Shown here: piece by piece, positions 11,894 through 22,469 of the stretch
Layout of the letters: every line of letters starts with the position of its first letter
Numbering within the stretch: position 1 is the first letter of the stretch
DNA from: Sialis fuliginosa
Taxonomy: Eukaryota; Arthropoda; Insecta; Megaloptera; Sialidae
NCBI GenBank assembly: GCA_961205875.1
Contig: OY540809.1
Location: 33,678,267-33,742,266, forward strand
Length of the DNA: 64,000 nt
Reading direction: 5' to 3'
Position numbers and translations under genes: made by a program
The notes under the pieces: generated by a model
What the model was told of the DNA's origin: nothing
What the model saw: the letters and a program-made list of their open reading frames with translations, nothing else
The model's database searches: none

Positions 11894-12509
11894 TGTATTA
11901 TTACTGTAACAGACTCCACTGGACTTTCTTATACGTATTAAGGTCAAATCAATTATGAAAATATTATATAATATATTATTATATAGAAACCTTGTTTTCT
12001 AATTTTATCAATTAAAAAAAATGTACAGATGCGTATTAAGTTAGATTTTAGGCCCAAATTATTAAAATAATAAATACACATTACATATAAATAATATATA
12101 TAAACCTTATTTATTATTTAATCAATTAAAAAAAAAATGTACAGAAGCGTATTGAGTAATTATTGAGACCCGTGTATTAAACTAATTAATAAACTCACAA
12201 CTCGCCCCCTGTCACAGATGGAGGGTTGTAACTGGTCTCATTGGATCCGGCGGGAAAAATACTATAGGATTCTAGGGGGATGGGGGGCAAAACAACCCTC
12301 TATCTAGCACAGGAGTCGAGATATTTACGATTTTCTGTAATGAATACCATAAGTAGCGAAACAGAAAAATTCAATATTTACAATAAATACTGCATATAAA
12401 CATAAGATATTATTATTTAATTTAATAGAATGAAATAAAAAGTTCAGGCATGTATTAAGTGATATTTTAGGCCCGTATTGTTAAAACAACAAATACACAT
12501 ATATTAAAT

Positions 12510-13534
12510 AGCTGCTACCCGCGGCTTCGCTCGCGTAAATTTTGTAACCCCCATCTTAATGATATTTTATTTTGGTCGCCGGATCGAGTGAAGCTAATTA
12601 CATTCAACCACTCGTATGTAAGAGTGTGAAATATAAATTTTTTCTATATTTTAGTTTTCATTCATTATGCAAAATCGCAAATATCTCGACTGCTATGAGA
12701 GATAGATTTTTTCTTCTTCTATATATCCCATGTATAAATACCCGACCCCTGTGGTATTTTTACCGCCGGATCTAATAAAACTAATTACAACCCTTCATAT
12801 GTAACAGGGGGTGAAATGTTTATTACTAAAAAAAAATTTCTCATACAAATTTTTCAACCCTTTTGCAATCCCTTAAGGTTTTAATTTTCGGGATACAAAG
12901 TAGCCTATGTTCTTCCTCGGGATGCAAGATATCTCACTACCAAATTTCATCAAGATCGGTTTAGCCGTGAACAGGTAAAAAATAGACAGACTGAGAGATA
13001 CACTTTTGCATTTATATTATAAGTCTTGACTTCTATGTAAGATAAGGGGTTGTTTTGTCCCCCTAATAACCCCTCTGCCGTAGTATTTTTCTCGCCAGAT
13101 CAAATGTAATCAATTACAACCCTTCATATGTGACAGGGGGTGAAATATTAAATTTTTCTTATTTTTTGTTTTCTTCCATTATACAAAATCGTAAATATCT
13201 TGGTTTCTATGCGAGATTGAGGGTTGTTTTCCCCCTGAAACCTCCATCCCCGTGGTATTTTTCCCGCCGGATCGAATAAAATCAATTACAACCCTTCATA
13301 TGTAATGGGGGGTAAAATATTAATTACTAAAAAAAATCAAAATTATTCCACCCCCTTGCAATTTCTTAGGGGTTGCATTTTCAAGATACGAAGTAGCCTA
13401 TGTCCATCCTCGAGATGCAAGCTATCTTACTGCCAAATTTCATCAAGATCGGTTCAGCGGTTTAGTCGTGAAAAGGTAACAGACAGACAGAGAGACAGAC
13501 AAACACGCTTTCGAATTTATAATATTAGTATGGA
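12510..13534 (-). mobile_element. Helitron-like element, two-unit copy, nested in foldback
   Basis: On the minus strand it begins TCCATACTAATATTATAAAT (complement of 13515-13534) after an A, and ends with the CG-rich hairpin CGCGAGCGAAGCCGCG, GGTAGCAG and CTAT near 12510. A Helitron end should be CTAG or CTAA, so the last base is altered. The body consists of two related ~510-bp units joined near 13027, each with CAAATTTCATCAAGATCGGT and ATATTTACGATTTTG. It interrupts the left arm of the foldback at 12509. No Rep/helicase coding sequence. Confidence 0.7.
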
Positions 13535-13659
13535 TTTATTAATATTATATATGTACCTACCTACATTTTGTATTAAAATTGATGAACCTTTTTTAAATCA
13601 AATATAGTTGTAAATTGAATTAACTTTGTCACTTTTAGATGCACGATGCTCAGATCACA

Positions 13660-14562
13660 GAGACAGATGTACAAATTCATACAACAATTAAACAAAATAT
13701 CATTTAAAATTACGACAATGTTAATTAATAATTAAATAAATTCTTCTAATATTTATACAATTAATACAATAAAATACCTATGTAGGTAAAAATATTGATA
13801 TATCATTAACTTTAAATTTTAAATTTTAATGTATTACCTATGTTATGCCGAATATTAGTCATTCGAATGCTGTGATTGTTTGTCTTCAATTTTTTTGACA
13901 AATTTATGTACGAAAATTTTAATTATTTATTACTTTAGAGTTGTGCATAATTTTCATTCGTTATGTTCTTTATATTTCTTTTTTGTCATATTTTATTCTT
14001 CATATTAAACACATTTACTTTAAAATTTTAAATGGCCACTGACATTTAAAAATAATAAATAAAATATAATGTATCCATAGTTACGATATTTGCAATTAAT
14101 TTAGTAGATGCTTAAAGCGCATTATATGTAAACGTATTTTGTTTATTTTCTCCTCTTTAACATATTTTTTTCAAAAATCAGACACGGGTTCATGGTTGTC
14201 AATTAACCAAAGTATTTGAAAAAAATTAAAAAAATCTAATATCGGTTTTCGTTTTGATACTTTTTTACATCAAAACTTTTTTTTTCCTTTTTTTTTCATT
14301 TTTTTTAAATCTGAAATTTGAACCTTACATTATATCGCCCAAGGAATATAAAAAAAATAATAAAAAAATTCTAACTTTTTTTTTGAAAAATTGGGGGCCC
14401 CTTGTTACCCCATTTATAAACTTTTTCAAAAAAGGCCCACTAGTTGTTATTTTTTACCCCCAAGGAATGTATATACCAAATTTTAAGTTTCTCCGATGAG
14501 TGGAAATGGTCAAAAAAATGATTGTGAGTCAGTCAGTCAGGGCACTTCGTTATATATAGTAG
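13660..14562 (+). repeat. ~900-bp dispersed repeat, copy A
   Basis: Matches the complement of 18738-19680 almost throughout, including TCAGACACGGGTTCATGGTT, AAATTGGGGGCCCCTTGT and the end GGGCACTTCGTTATATATAG. The 81-codon ORF (14254-14499) recurs in copy B with few changes but is K/F/N-rich and sits in homopolymer runs, so I do not call a gene. It is inserted in the interrupted left arm of the foldback. Confidence 0.75.
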
Positions 14563-14689
14563 ATAGAAACCTTGTTTATAATTTAGTCAATTAAAAATAA
14601 TTGTACAGAACCATATTGAGTGATTTTTGAGGCCCGTGTATTAAACTAATTAATAAACTCGCCTCTGTCACATGATGAAAGAATGTAAT

Positions 14690-14980
14690 ATAACATTGTT
14701 TTACATTGAACTGTTTACCATAAATTGAACGCAAATCGATTAAATATTATTCAATGTTTCTAAATAGTAGGTATACGTGAATTTGTTATTTTAAGAATAC
14801 AGGCCTATATTATCACTTGATATACATCTGTACATTTTTAAAATTTATTTAATTTAGTAATAATATCTAAGGTATATTATTATTGTGTAGGAGGTGGATA
14901 TTGATTTTGTTTCTTTTTCACTATTTATTCATTATAGAAAATCGTAATTAACACGTCACCTATACGAGTAAGGGGGTTGT
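14690..14980. other. Centre of the foldback, with a relic terminal sequence
   Basis: Mostly unique AT-rich sequence. CTGTTTACCATAAATTGAAC followed by GCAAATCG (about 14708-14734) matches the right end of the element (CTGTTTACGATAAATTGACC, GCAAATCC) with two changes. This looks like an old second element end inside the present one. Confidence 0.55.
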
Positions 14981-14984
14981 TTTT

Positions 14985-15793
14985 AATTAGTTTAATACAC
15001 GGGACTCAAAAATCACTCAATACGCTTCTGTACAATTATTTTTAATTGACTAAATTATAAACAAGGTTTCTATATATGTATGTTTGTTATTTTAACAATA
15101 CAGACCTAAAATATCACTTAATACATGCCTGAACTTTTTTTTCATTCTATTAAATTAAATAATAATATCTTATGTTTCTATGCAATATTTATTGTAAATA
15201 TTGAATTTTTCTGTTTCGCTACTTATGGTATTCATTACAGAAAATCGTAAATATCTCGACTCCTGTGCTAGATAGAGGGTTGTTTTGCCCCCCATTCCCC
15301 TAGAATCCTATAGTATTTTTCCCGCCGGATCCAATGAAACCAGTTACAATCCTCCATCTGTGACAGGGGGCGATTTGTGAGTTTTTTAATTAGTTTAATA
15401 CACGGGCCTCAAAAATCACTCAATACGCTTCTGTACAATTATTTTTAACTGACTAAATTATAAACAAGGTTTCTATATACATATGTGTATTTGTTGTTTT
15501 AACAATACGGGCCTAAAATATCACTTAATACATGCCTGAACTTTTTTTTTCATTCTATTAAATTAAATAATAATATCTTATGTTTATATGCAGTATTTAT
15601 TGTAAATATTGAATTTTTCTGTTTCGCTACTTATGGTATTCATTACAGAAAATCGTAAATATCTCGACTCCTGTGCTAGATAGAGGGTTGTTTTGCCCCC
15701 CATCCCCCTAGAATCCTATAGTATTTTTCCCGCCGGATCCAATGAAACCAGTTACAACCCTCCATCTGTGACAGGGGGCGAGTTGTGAGTTTA
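14985..15793 (-). repeat. Two tandem ~405-bp units in the right arm
   Basis: The block from TAGTTTAATACACGGG through ACAAGGTTTCTATATA, CTATAGTATTTTTCCCGCCG and CCATCTGTGACAGGGGG recurs with spacings of 403 and 408 bases (starts near 14988, 15391, 15799). The left arm contains the same units inverted. Blocks such as GGGTTGTTTTGCCCCCCAT are shared with the Helitron-like elements, so this unit is probably Helitron-derived. Confidence 0.7.
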
Positions 15794-16090
15794 TTAATTA
15801 GTTTAATACACGGGTCTCAATAATTACTCAATACGCTTCTGTACATTTTTTTTTTAATTGATTAAATAATAAATAAGGTTTATATATATTATTTATATGT
15901 AATGTGTATTTATTATTTTAATAATTTGGGCCTAAAATCTAACTTAATACGCATCTGTACATTTTTTTTAATTGATAAAATTAGAAAACAAGGTTTCTAT
16001 ATAATAATATATTATATAATATTTTCATAATTGATTTGACCTTAATACGTATAAGAAAGTCCAGTGGAGTCTGTGACAATAATAATACAT

Positions 16091-16447
16091 AAATTGTTTT
16101 ACGATAAATTGTTTTACGATAAATTGTTTTACGATAAATTGTTTTACGATAAATTGCTTTACGATAAATTGCTTTACGATAAATTGTTTTACGATAAATT
16201 GTTCTACGATAAATTGTTCATACGGTAAATTGTCCATACGATAAATTGTTCTTACGATAAATTGTTTTACGATAAATTGTTCTTACGGTAAATTGTCCAT
16301 ACGATAAATTGTTCTTACGATAAATTGTTTTACGATAAATTGTTCTTACGGTAAATTGTTCATACGATAAATTGTTCGTTCGGTAAATTGTTTTACGATG
16401 AACTGTTTACGATAAACTGTTTTACGATAAACTGTTTACGATAAATT
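16091..16447 (-). repeat. Minisatellite, right arm of the foldback
   Basis: Inverted counterpart of 11533-11893: repeated TTTTACGATAAATTG units of 15-17 bases, with the same mix of variant units in nearly the same mirrored order. Confidence 0.9.
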
Positions 16448-16511
16448 GACCGCAAATCCTTTCTAATAGCTTCTCGGAATGAATTCACGCTCTTAATGTA
16501 TTTATGTAGGA

Positions 16512-17610
16512 CTAGCTGTTACCTGCGACTTCGTTCAGGAGGAATTTAAGTTAGGTAGGAGCTGTCAGAAAGGGAGAAAATCCACTCGACATAAAACCCA
16601 TGAAAAAGAAAAGAAGGTTAGATAATACAGATTTATATTATGATAATAACAGGTTGCGCGTAAATATGTCACTCACCAATTTTTTTATCTAATAAATTTT
16701 TCGGGATACAAAGTAGCCTATATCTTTCCTCATACCTGCCAAATTTCATTAAGATCGGTTCTGCGGTTTAGCCGTTAGTCCATATTTGAATGATGAGTTC
16801 ACTGCAAGACATTTCACAATTTTTTTTTTGAATTTTCGATTTCGTTAAGAGTATGTTTATTGTATAGAAAACGACGTGAAAAGTTGAAATTTTCAAACCG
16901 CAGGTCTATATCTCAAACCGTTTTTGAAATATAGCCTCTCAAAGTTTCAGTTTTTTCAAAAATTTTAAGAAAAATGGCCCTAACTTTTGAAAGGATGATC
17001 GGAATTGATTTTAATTGAGGGATTTGGAATCAGCGTGTCAAAATCTATATAATGACATGTACATATAATACCTTAAAACTCGAAAATATTCAATTCAAAA
17101 TGTCGATTTTTGGCCAAAATTTTTTGTCGGATTTTAAAGTATTATACACGTCATTATATAGATACGCTGATTTCAAATCCTTCAACTAAAATCAATTCCG
17201 ACCACCCGTTCAAAAGTTATGGACTTTTTTCCCCAAAAATTTGAAAAAACTAAAACTTTGAGAGGCTATATCTCGCGAACGGTTTGAGATACAGACCTGC
17301 GGATTGAAAATGTCAACTTTTCACGTCATTTTCTATACAATAAACATATTTATAACGAAATCAAAAATTCAAAAAATGTTAGTGAAATTTCCTGCAGTGA
17401 ACTTAAACTCGTCATACAAACATCGACTAAAATACATGAAAATAAGACGTAGATTCATTTAGTTACTATATAAATATATAAGAATTTATTTAAAAAAGTA
17501 AAAGCTTGAACTTCATAACTAGTTTTTTTTTGTTAATAGGAGGAGGAGGATTGACAAAATATGCTTCCCTTTTAAAAATTTCACGCCTCGTCACTGAATA
17601 TTAGTATGGA
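16512..17610 (-). mobile_element. Helitron-like element disrupted by a hAT copy
   Basis: The minus-strand 3' end is at 16512: hairpin-like GAACGAAGTCGCAGG, TAACAG and CTAG, then T. The 5' end TCCATACTAATATT lies at 17597-17610, directly abutting the hAT end at 17596. In between, TTTCATTAAGATCGGTTCTG (about 16743-16762) is the usual Helitron body. About 800 bp of hAT foldback separates the two parts and some Helitron sequence is missing. Confidence 0.7.
16782..17596 (-). mobile_element. Truncated hAT foldback, nested in Helitron
   Basis: Minus-oriented relative of the complete element at 53531. The terminal CAGTGACGAGGCGTGAAATT sits at the 17596 end. The interior palindrome (arms meeting near 17090) shares ACGTGAAAAGTTGAAATTTT, TATAGCCTCTCAAAGTTT and AATCAGCGTGTCAAAATCTA. 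The distal ~270 bp with the second terminus is missing. Confidence 0.8.
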
Positions 17611-17779
17611 TGTCTGGGTTAACAAATTTAAATAAACCAACAAAATAGTTTACTTATTGGTGTAGGTATGTATATAAATAATTTATTTAGGTTATGCATG
17701 TTTATATATTATGTACAAAAAAATATAAACGAATATGCATCCAGTACGTGTGTAAACAACGAGAACGCATGTGCGTGAA
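17611..17779. other. AT-rich spacer
   Basis: No feature recognised. Confidence 0.4.
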
Positions 17780-18051
17780 GGACGGACATAACAAAAACAA
17801 AAAGGGAAACATATAGTGATACCGTCAAGTTTCTAACGTGTCATCGAAAAAAAAAACCAGCAATTCGTGTGAATTATTTTTTTATATTTCTGATATTGAA
17901 GAGTGTCTCTCCAGGCTATCGTTTCAGTCGCCCCAAAACCGTTGCCGGTAATTCAGTTATCGACAAATTCAAATGTGACGTAGACGATGAAATTATCGAA
18001 AAAGTACACCGTGTTTTGTTTTATAGTTTTTTCTATTTAAATATTTTATGA
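17780..18051 (+). CDS. Unrecognised 90-codon open frame, possible exon
   Basis: The frame is open from about 17780 to a TGA at 18049. An ATG occurs only part-way, at 17869. The central part (about 17905-18010) is unlike the surroundings: mixed G/C third positions and a balanced composition (YRFSRPKTVAGNSVIDKFK, then CDVDDEIIEK). A splice-acceptor-like CTCTCCAG precedes GCTATCG at about 17912. If that is an exon start, the exon would be ~100 bases with no clear donor (AAAAGTACAC at best). No family recognised. It could be a single exon of a split gene, a relic, or chance. Confidence 0.3.
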
Positions 18052-18469
18052 GATGAATTGGAAGCTATTTGTTGGATATTTTAAGGTTTTTGCTGTGAAT
18101 TTATGTTTATCTCGTTTATTTAAGTAAGTTTTTTTTGTTACTACGATGCTAATGTTAAACTATTCTAAAATTGTAGTTAATAAATAAACATAAAAACTTA
18201 AAAAATGACTTCCAAAAAAAGCCTAAAATCACTGAAGAGTACATAATAATTAAATTTAATAGGTTTTCTTTTTTTTTCTTTCTTAAAAAGTTTTTTTATT
18301 GTCTTGTTACCTAAGGTAAGGTGGTCTATAATCGAAAAAAAATTAGGTTAAAGTCTATATACTCATCAATATAAAACTAATCGATGTATTTTGAAGATTT
18401 TTCTTTAATGGCAATTGAAATTTGATTTTTTTAAGCATGTTGCAAAAAGAAAATATTTTAATAAAATTT
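18052..18469. other. AT-rich spacer
   Basis: No gene or repeat end recognised. Confidence 0.4.
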
Positions 18470-18640
18470 TGAAATCGGAGAACATTTTTTTTGTCTCAAT
18501 CTGAAACGATCACAAAATCACAATGCTTCTCGTATCTTCGATATTGCGAGGAATTAACATTTTTTAAAAACATTCTTCAAAAAACAATAGTTTCAAAAGT
18601 CTAAAGGGTGTGCTTTTTATGGCCAAGCCATGCTATTTTA
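18470..18640 (+). repeat. Dispersed repeat segments
   Basis: 18470-18557 (AATCGGAGAACATTTTTTTT, then GCTTCTCGTATCTTCGATAT, TGCGAGGAA) has relatives at 41166-41255 (inverted) and 47873-47941. 18559-18640 (AAACATTCTTCAAAAAACAA, then GGTGTGCTTTTTATGGCCAA) is almost identical to 23349-23430. Together they suggest fragments of one larger unidentified element. Confidence 0.65.
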
Positions 18641-18737
18641 ATTTTCTGTCATAAAAATATAAACACAGAATATAAACAAAGTTCAATTTGACGTTCTAGA
18701 CCCGTTTTTACACCACGGCAACAAACTGTAGCTCGCA

Positions 18738-19680
18738 ATCTACTATATATAATGAAGTGCCCTGACTCACTGATAATCATTTTTTTGACCATTTCCACTC
18801 ATCGGAGAACCTTGAAATTTGGTATATATATTCCTTGGGGGTAAAAAATAACAACTAGTGGGCCTTTTTTGAAAAAGTTCATAAATGGGGTGACAAGGGG
18901 CCCCCAATTTTTCAAAAAAAAAGTTAGAATTTTTTTATAATTTTTTCTATATTCCTTGGGTGATATAATGTAAGGTTCAAATTTCAGATTTAAAAAAAAT
19001 GAAAAAAAAAGGAAAAAAAAAGTTTTGATGTAAAAAAGTATCAAAACGAAAACCGATATTAGATTTTTTTAATTTTTTTTAAATACTTTGGTTAATTGGC
19101 AACCATGAACCCGTGTCTGATTTTTGAAAAAAATATGTTAAAGAGGAGAAAATAAATAAAATACGTTTACATATAATGCGCTTTAAGCATTTACTAAATT
19201 AATTGCAAATGTCGTAACTATGGATACATTATATTTTATTGATTATTTTTAAAAATTTTAAATGTCAGTGGCCATTTAAAATTTTGAAGTGAACAATAAA
19301 ATATAACAAAAAAGAAATATAAAGAGCATAACGAACGAAAAAATATGCACAACTCTAATGTAATAAATAATTTAAATTTTCATAAATAAATTTGACAAAA
19401 AAATTGAAGACAAACAATTACAGCATTCGGACACAATTCGACCAACATTCGGCGATAGATATGTGTTCCCGGTACAAATAAAAATTAAGTAGGTATATAA
19501 TGACATTTTTTAAATCTTAAGTCATTGAATTATCAATATTTTTACTTTCATAGGTATAGGTATTTTATTATATTTATTTGTAATCATAAATATCAGAAGA
19601 ATTTATATAATTTCAAATTAACATTGTAATTTTAAATGATATTATTTTAATTGTTGTTTGAAACTGTATATCTGTCATCT
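18738..19680 (-). repeat. ~900-bp dispersed repeat, copy B
   Basis: Inverted sister of 13660-14562. It begins CTACTATATATAATGAAGTG and ends near 19680. Near-identical in the central 500 bases, with more divergence outward. The terminal CTACTATATATA is common to both, but I could not define a target duplication. Confidence 0.75.
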
Positions 19681-19690
19681 TTACCCAATG

Positions 19691-20091
19691 TACTAACCTA
19701 AAATGTACATTTACAAAATTAAAACAAGATGTTGATTTATTGCAAATTGTTACGAAAGCTTCATTCAATTGACAAGACCTATATTTGATTGTAATTAATT
19801 AATTAATTGTACAAAGGGTGTACGAGTATCTACAAGAGCTAATAATGTATTTATATAGACACATTGATGAATTTTTGAAAGACACGAGCAGAAAAACCAA
19901 AAATGAAATTATTTTTAATATTCATAAAATGTTCAAATCATGTAAGTACATGATGTAATACAATACATGTACCAGAAGTCATAAAATAATTTTTTGTCGT
20001 TGTCATATCAGAAACAAATGTCATAATATGTATTTAGTATGCAATATATTTTCATACGACAAGAGTTGAAAACGCATCGTAAACAAATATA
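19691..20091. other. AT-rich spacer
   Basis: No feature recognised. Confidence 0.4.
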
Positions 20092-20378
20092 CAGGTAATC
20101 CTTGACTTATAATTGTCTTTGTCTCTTTCTTACATGCACATATTACATAAATGAAACAAACAGTTCCGGGAATTTCCCAAAAATGTAATATATTATTATT
20201 TATGTAGATATTTTTGGGAACCCGCAACTGTTTGATGTATAGAAAATGCGATTCGCTTCACATCAAGGAAAACGTCAAAAGCAAAAATATGTACATATCG
20301 TACGTGTTAACTTACAACTTATTCTATTTACGAGCGATGTCTAGGAACCTATCTCGGTTGTAAGTCGAGGAATACCTG
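20092..20378. mobile_element. 287-bp TA-flanked MITE, CAGGTATTCCTCGACTTA ends
   Basis: TA flanks both ends. The left end CAGGTAATCCTTGACTTATA and the complement of the right end CAGGTATTCCTCGACTTACA are inverted repeats. The interior contains a second hairpin (AACAGTTCCGGGAATTTCCC against GGGAACCCGCAACTGTT, about 20160-20236). The minus ORF 20021-20227 is a shadow. Confidence 0.75.
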
Positions 20379-21360
20379 TACTACGATATATAACGTATGT
20401 CTTATCAGTTTAAGCGTAAAACAAATATTCAATGTTTTTAAATGCTGCGAGAAGTTCAAACATGCTTGACTGATTTAAATTTACTTTTTTCATTATTTTA
20501 TATATTACTTACAAAATAACCAAGACGTTCCATTAAAATTTCAGGATTTGTGAAGTGTTCTGTCGTAGGAAAAGTTTAGGAAGCACTGTTCTACATCATA
20601 CTTCAATATCAACCAAATTGAGTTATTGAGGGTAAAAAATATATTGAAAAAACCTCATAGAGAAACCATATTTAGTTTGTGCAATAAAGTTTTAACAGGT
20701 ACGATTTTTCTAAAATATCTTAAAATTAATAAAATTAAAATTGATAAAAGCCCAGCTCTAATGAATAAATAAGAAAGCACTCCGTCACAGCACTATATTA
20801 TTCCGTCGCGGGAAAGTACCTACCATATAGGCCAGTCAGGATCCACTCAGGGCTAGCTACGTCACTGGTTACGATACTATATTATTGTTGGTTACGATAT
20901 TTCATAAAACAGATATCGGTGCTTAGAATACATTGTCTGGAGGAATACGATAGTAAAAGTTTTAACAGATTTTTTAGCGGAAAAGAGAATTTTGTCGCTT
21001 ATATATGAGATTTTTAGAATCGATAACTCAATTTCGCAAAAAGTGTATCTTACGATACTTTGCTTTGGAGGGGACGATATAGAAATAATTTAACCAGGTA
21101 TGTTATAATTTAGGTATATAAAAACATAGTACCTAGCCATGGAATACGGAATTTTATAATTTACGGTTTCAATATTTTATTTTATTAATTTAGGTTACTA
21201 TGATTATGTCTCTTTAAAATATTTTGTCGAACAATTAAATGATTTTTGACACATATTAACAATTAAATATTTTGAAATGCCTATATTGATTGAAAATTTA
21301 AATATGAAGAAACATTTCACTTCTATGAAAGGTAAAATATCGAAATTAATTATTAGGTTT
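20379..21360. other. AT-rich spacer
   Basis: No gene. A few CG-containing motifs near 20790-20870; no repeat boundary identified. Confidence 0.4.
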
Positions 21361-21445
21361 GGTGTAAATTTTTCGAAACACAATTTTTCGAATCACAATT
21401 TTTTGAATCAAAATTCTTCGAATGAACAATTTTTCGAAAAATTTA
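21361..21445 (+). repeat. Short minisatellite, CAATTTTTCGAA unit
   Basis: About five 15-16 bp units of the type ACAATTTTTCGAATC. The unit resembles the foldback minisatellite (CAATTTATCGTAA) in length and layout, so the two arrays may be related. Confidence 0.65.
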
Positions 21446-21515
21446 AGTTTTATTGTTCAAATTTTAATTAGTTAATAAAATATTAAGTAAAGTAATATTT
21501 GGACATTTTACGATA

Positions 21516-22469
21516 TCCATACTAATATTATAAATGCGAAAGTGTGTTTGTCTGGCTGTTTTCTGTTTGTTACCTTTTCACGGCTAAACCGCTTTACCGA
21601 TTTTGATGAAATTTGGCAGTGAGATAGCTTGCATCCCGAGGACGGACATAGGCTATTTCGTATCTTAAAAATTCAACCCCTAAGAAATTGCAAGGGGGTG
21701 GAAATTTTTTATTTTTTTTTAGTAATTATTATTTTACCCCCCGATACATATGAAGGGTTGTAAGTGGTTTTATTCGATCCGGCGGGAAAAATACCACGGG
21801 GGCGTAGGTTTTAGGGGGCAAAACAACCCTCTATCTCGCATAGGAGCCGAGATATTTACGATTTTGTATAATGAAAGAAAACTAAAAATAAGAAAAATTT
21901 TATATTTTACCCCCTGTCACATATGAAGAGTTGTAATTGATTACATTCGATCTGGCGGGCAAAAATACTACGGAAGAGGGATTATTAGGGGGACAAAACA
22001 ACCCCTTATCTTACATAGGAGTCGCGACTTATATTATAAATGCGAAAGTGTATCTCTCAGTCTGTCTATTTGTTACCTGTTCACGACTAAACTGCTTTAC
22101 CGATTTTGATGAAATTTGGCAGTGAGATAGCTTACATCCCGAGGACGGATTAAGGCTATTTCGTATCTCGAAAATTCAACCTTTAAGGAATTGCAAGGGA
22201 GAGGAAAATTTTTAATTTTTTTTAGTAATTAATATTTTACCCGTTACATATGAAGGGTTGTAAGTGGTTTTATTCGATCCAGCGGGAAAAATACCACGGG
22301 GGCGGGGGTTTTAGGGCGGAAAAACCCCTCTATCTCGCATAGGAGCCGACACATTTACGATTTTGTATAATTAAAGAAAACTAAAAATAAGATAAATTTA
22401 ATATTTTACCCCCTGTCACATATGAAGGGTTTCGAAATCCACGCGAGCGAAGTCGCGGGTAGCAGCTAG
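21516..22469 (+). mobile_element. Helitron-like element, two-unit copy, A^T insertion
   Basis: Begins TCCATACTAATATTATAAAT after A (21515). Ends CGCGAGCGAAGTCGCG hairpin, GGTAGCAG, CTAG, followed by T (22470). These are hallmarks of Helitrons: 5' TC, 3' hairpin plus CTRR, insertion between A and T without duplication. The body is two related units joined near 22027, each with GATTTTGATGAAATTTGGCA and ATCCGGCGGGAAAAATACCAC-like blocks. Non-autonomous, no Rep/Hel frame. Same arrangement as 12510-13534. Confidence 0.85.

Larger units (their letters stand above)
11525..16459. mobile_element. Large foldback element with minisatellite arms and 8-bp target duplication
   Basis: TTTCTAAT at 11517-11524 and 16460-16467 flanks the element exactly. 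The ends are inverted: each side reads GGTCAATTTATCGTAAACAG a few bases in, preceded by GGGTTCC on the left and GGATTTGC on the right complement. Arms of about 985 bp (11525-12509 against about 15480-16459) look nearly identical and each begins with a 15-17 bp tandem array. The left arm resumes at about 14563-14690 after ~2 kb of nested insertions. This is the architecture of Foldback (FB) and Galileo elements. An 8-base duplication also fits hAT or P-type integration. No transposase frame is visible, so it is non-autonomous or gutted. Confidence 0.85.

Noticed and set aside
11746-11958. 70-codon ORF repeating QFIVK, also mirrored at 16025-16237
   Set aside because: By-product of a 15-bp unit without stops; it has no gene context.
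14254-14499. 81-codon ORF conserved in two copies (also 18799-19044, minus)
   Set aside because: It lies in a duplicated repeat full of A and T runs; conservation reflects recent duplication.
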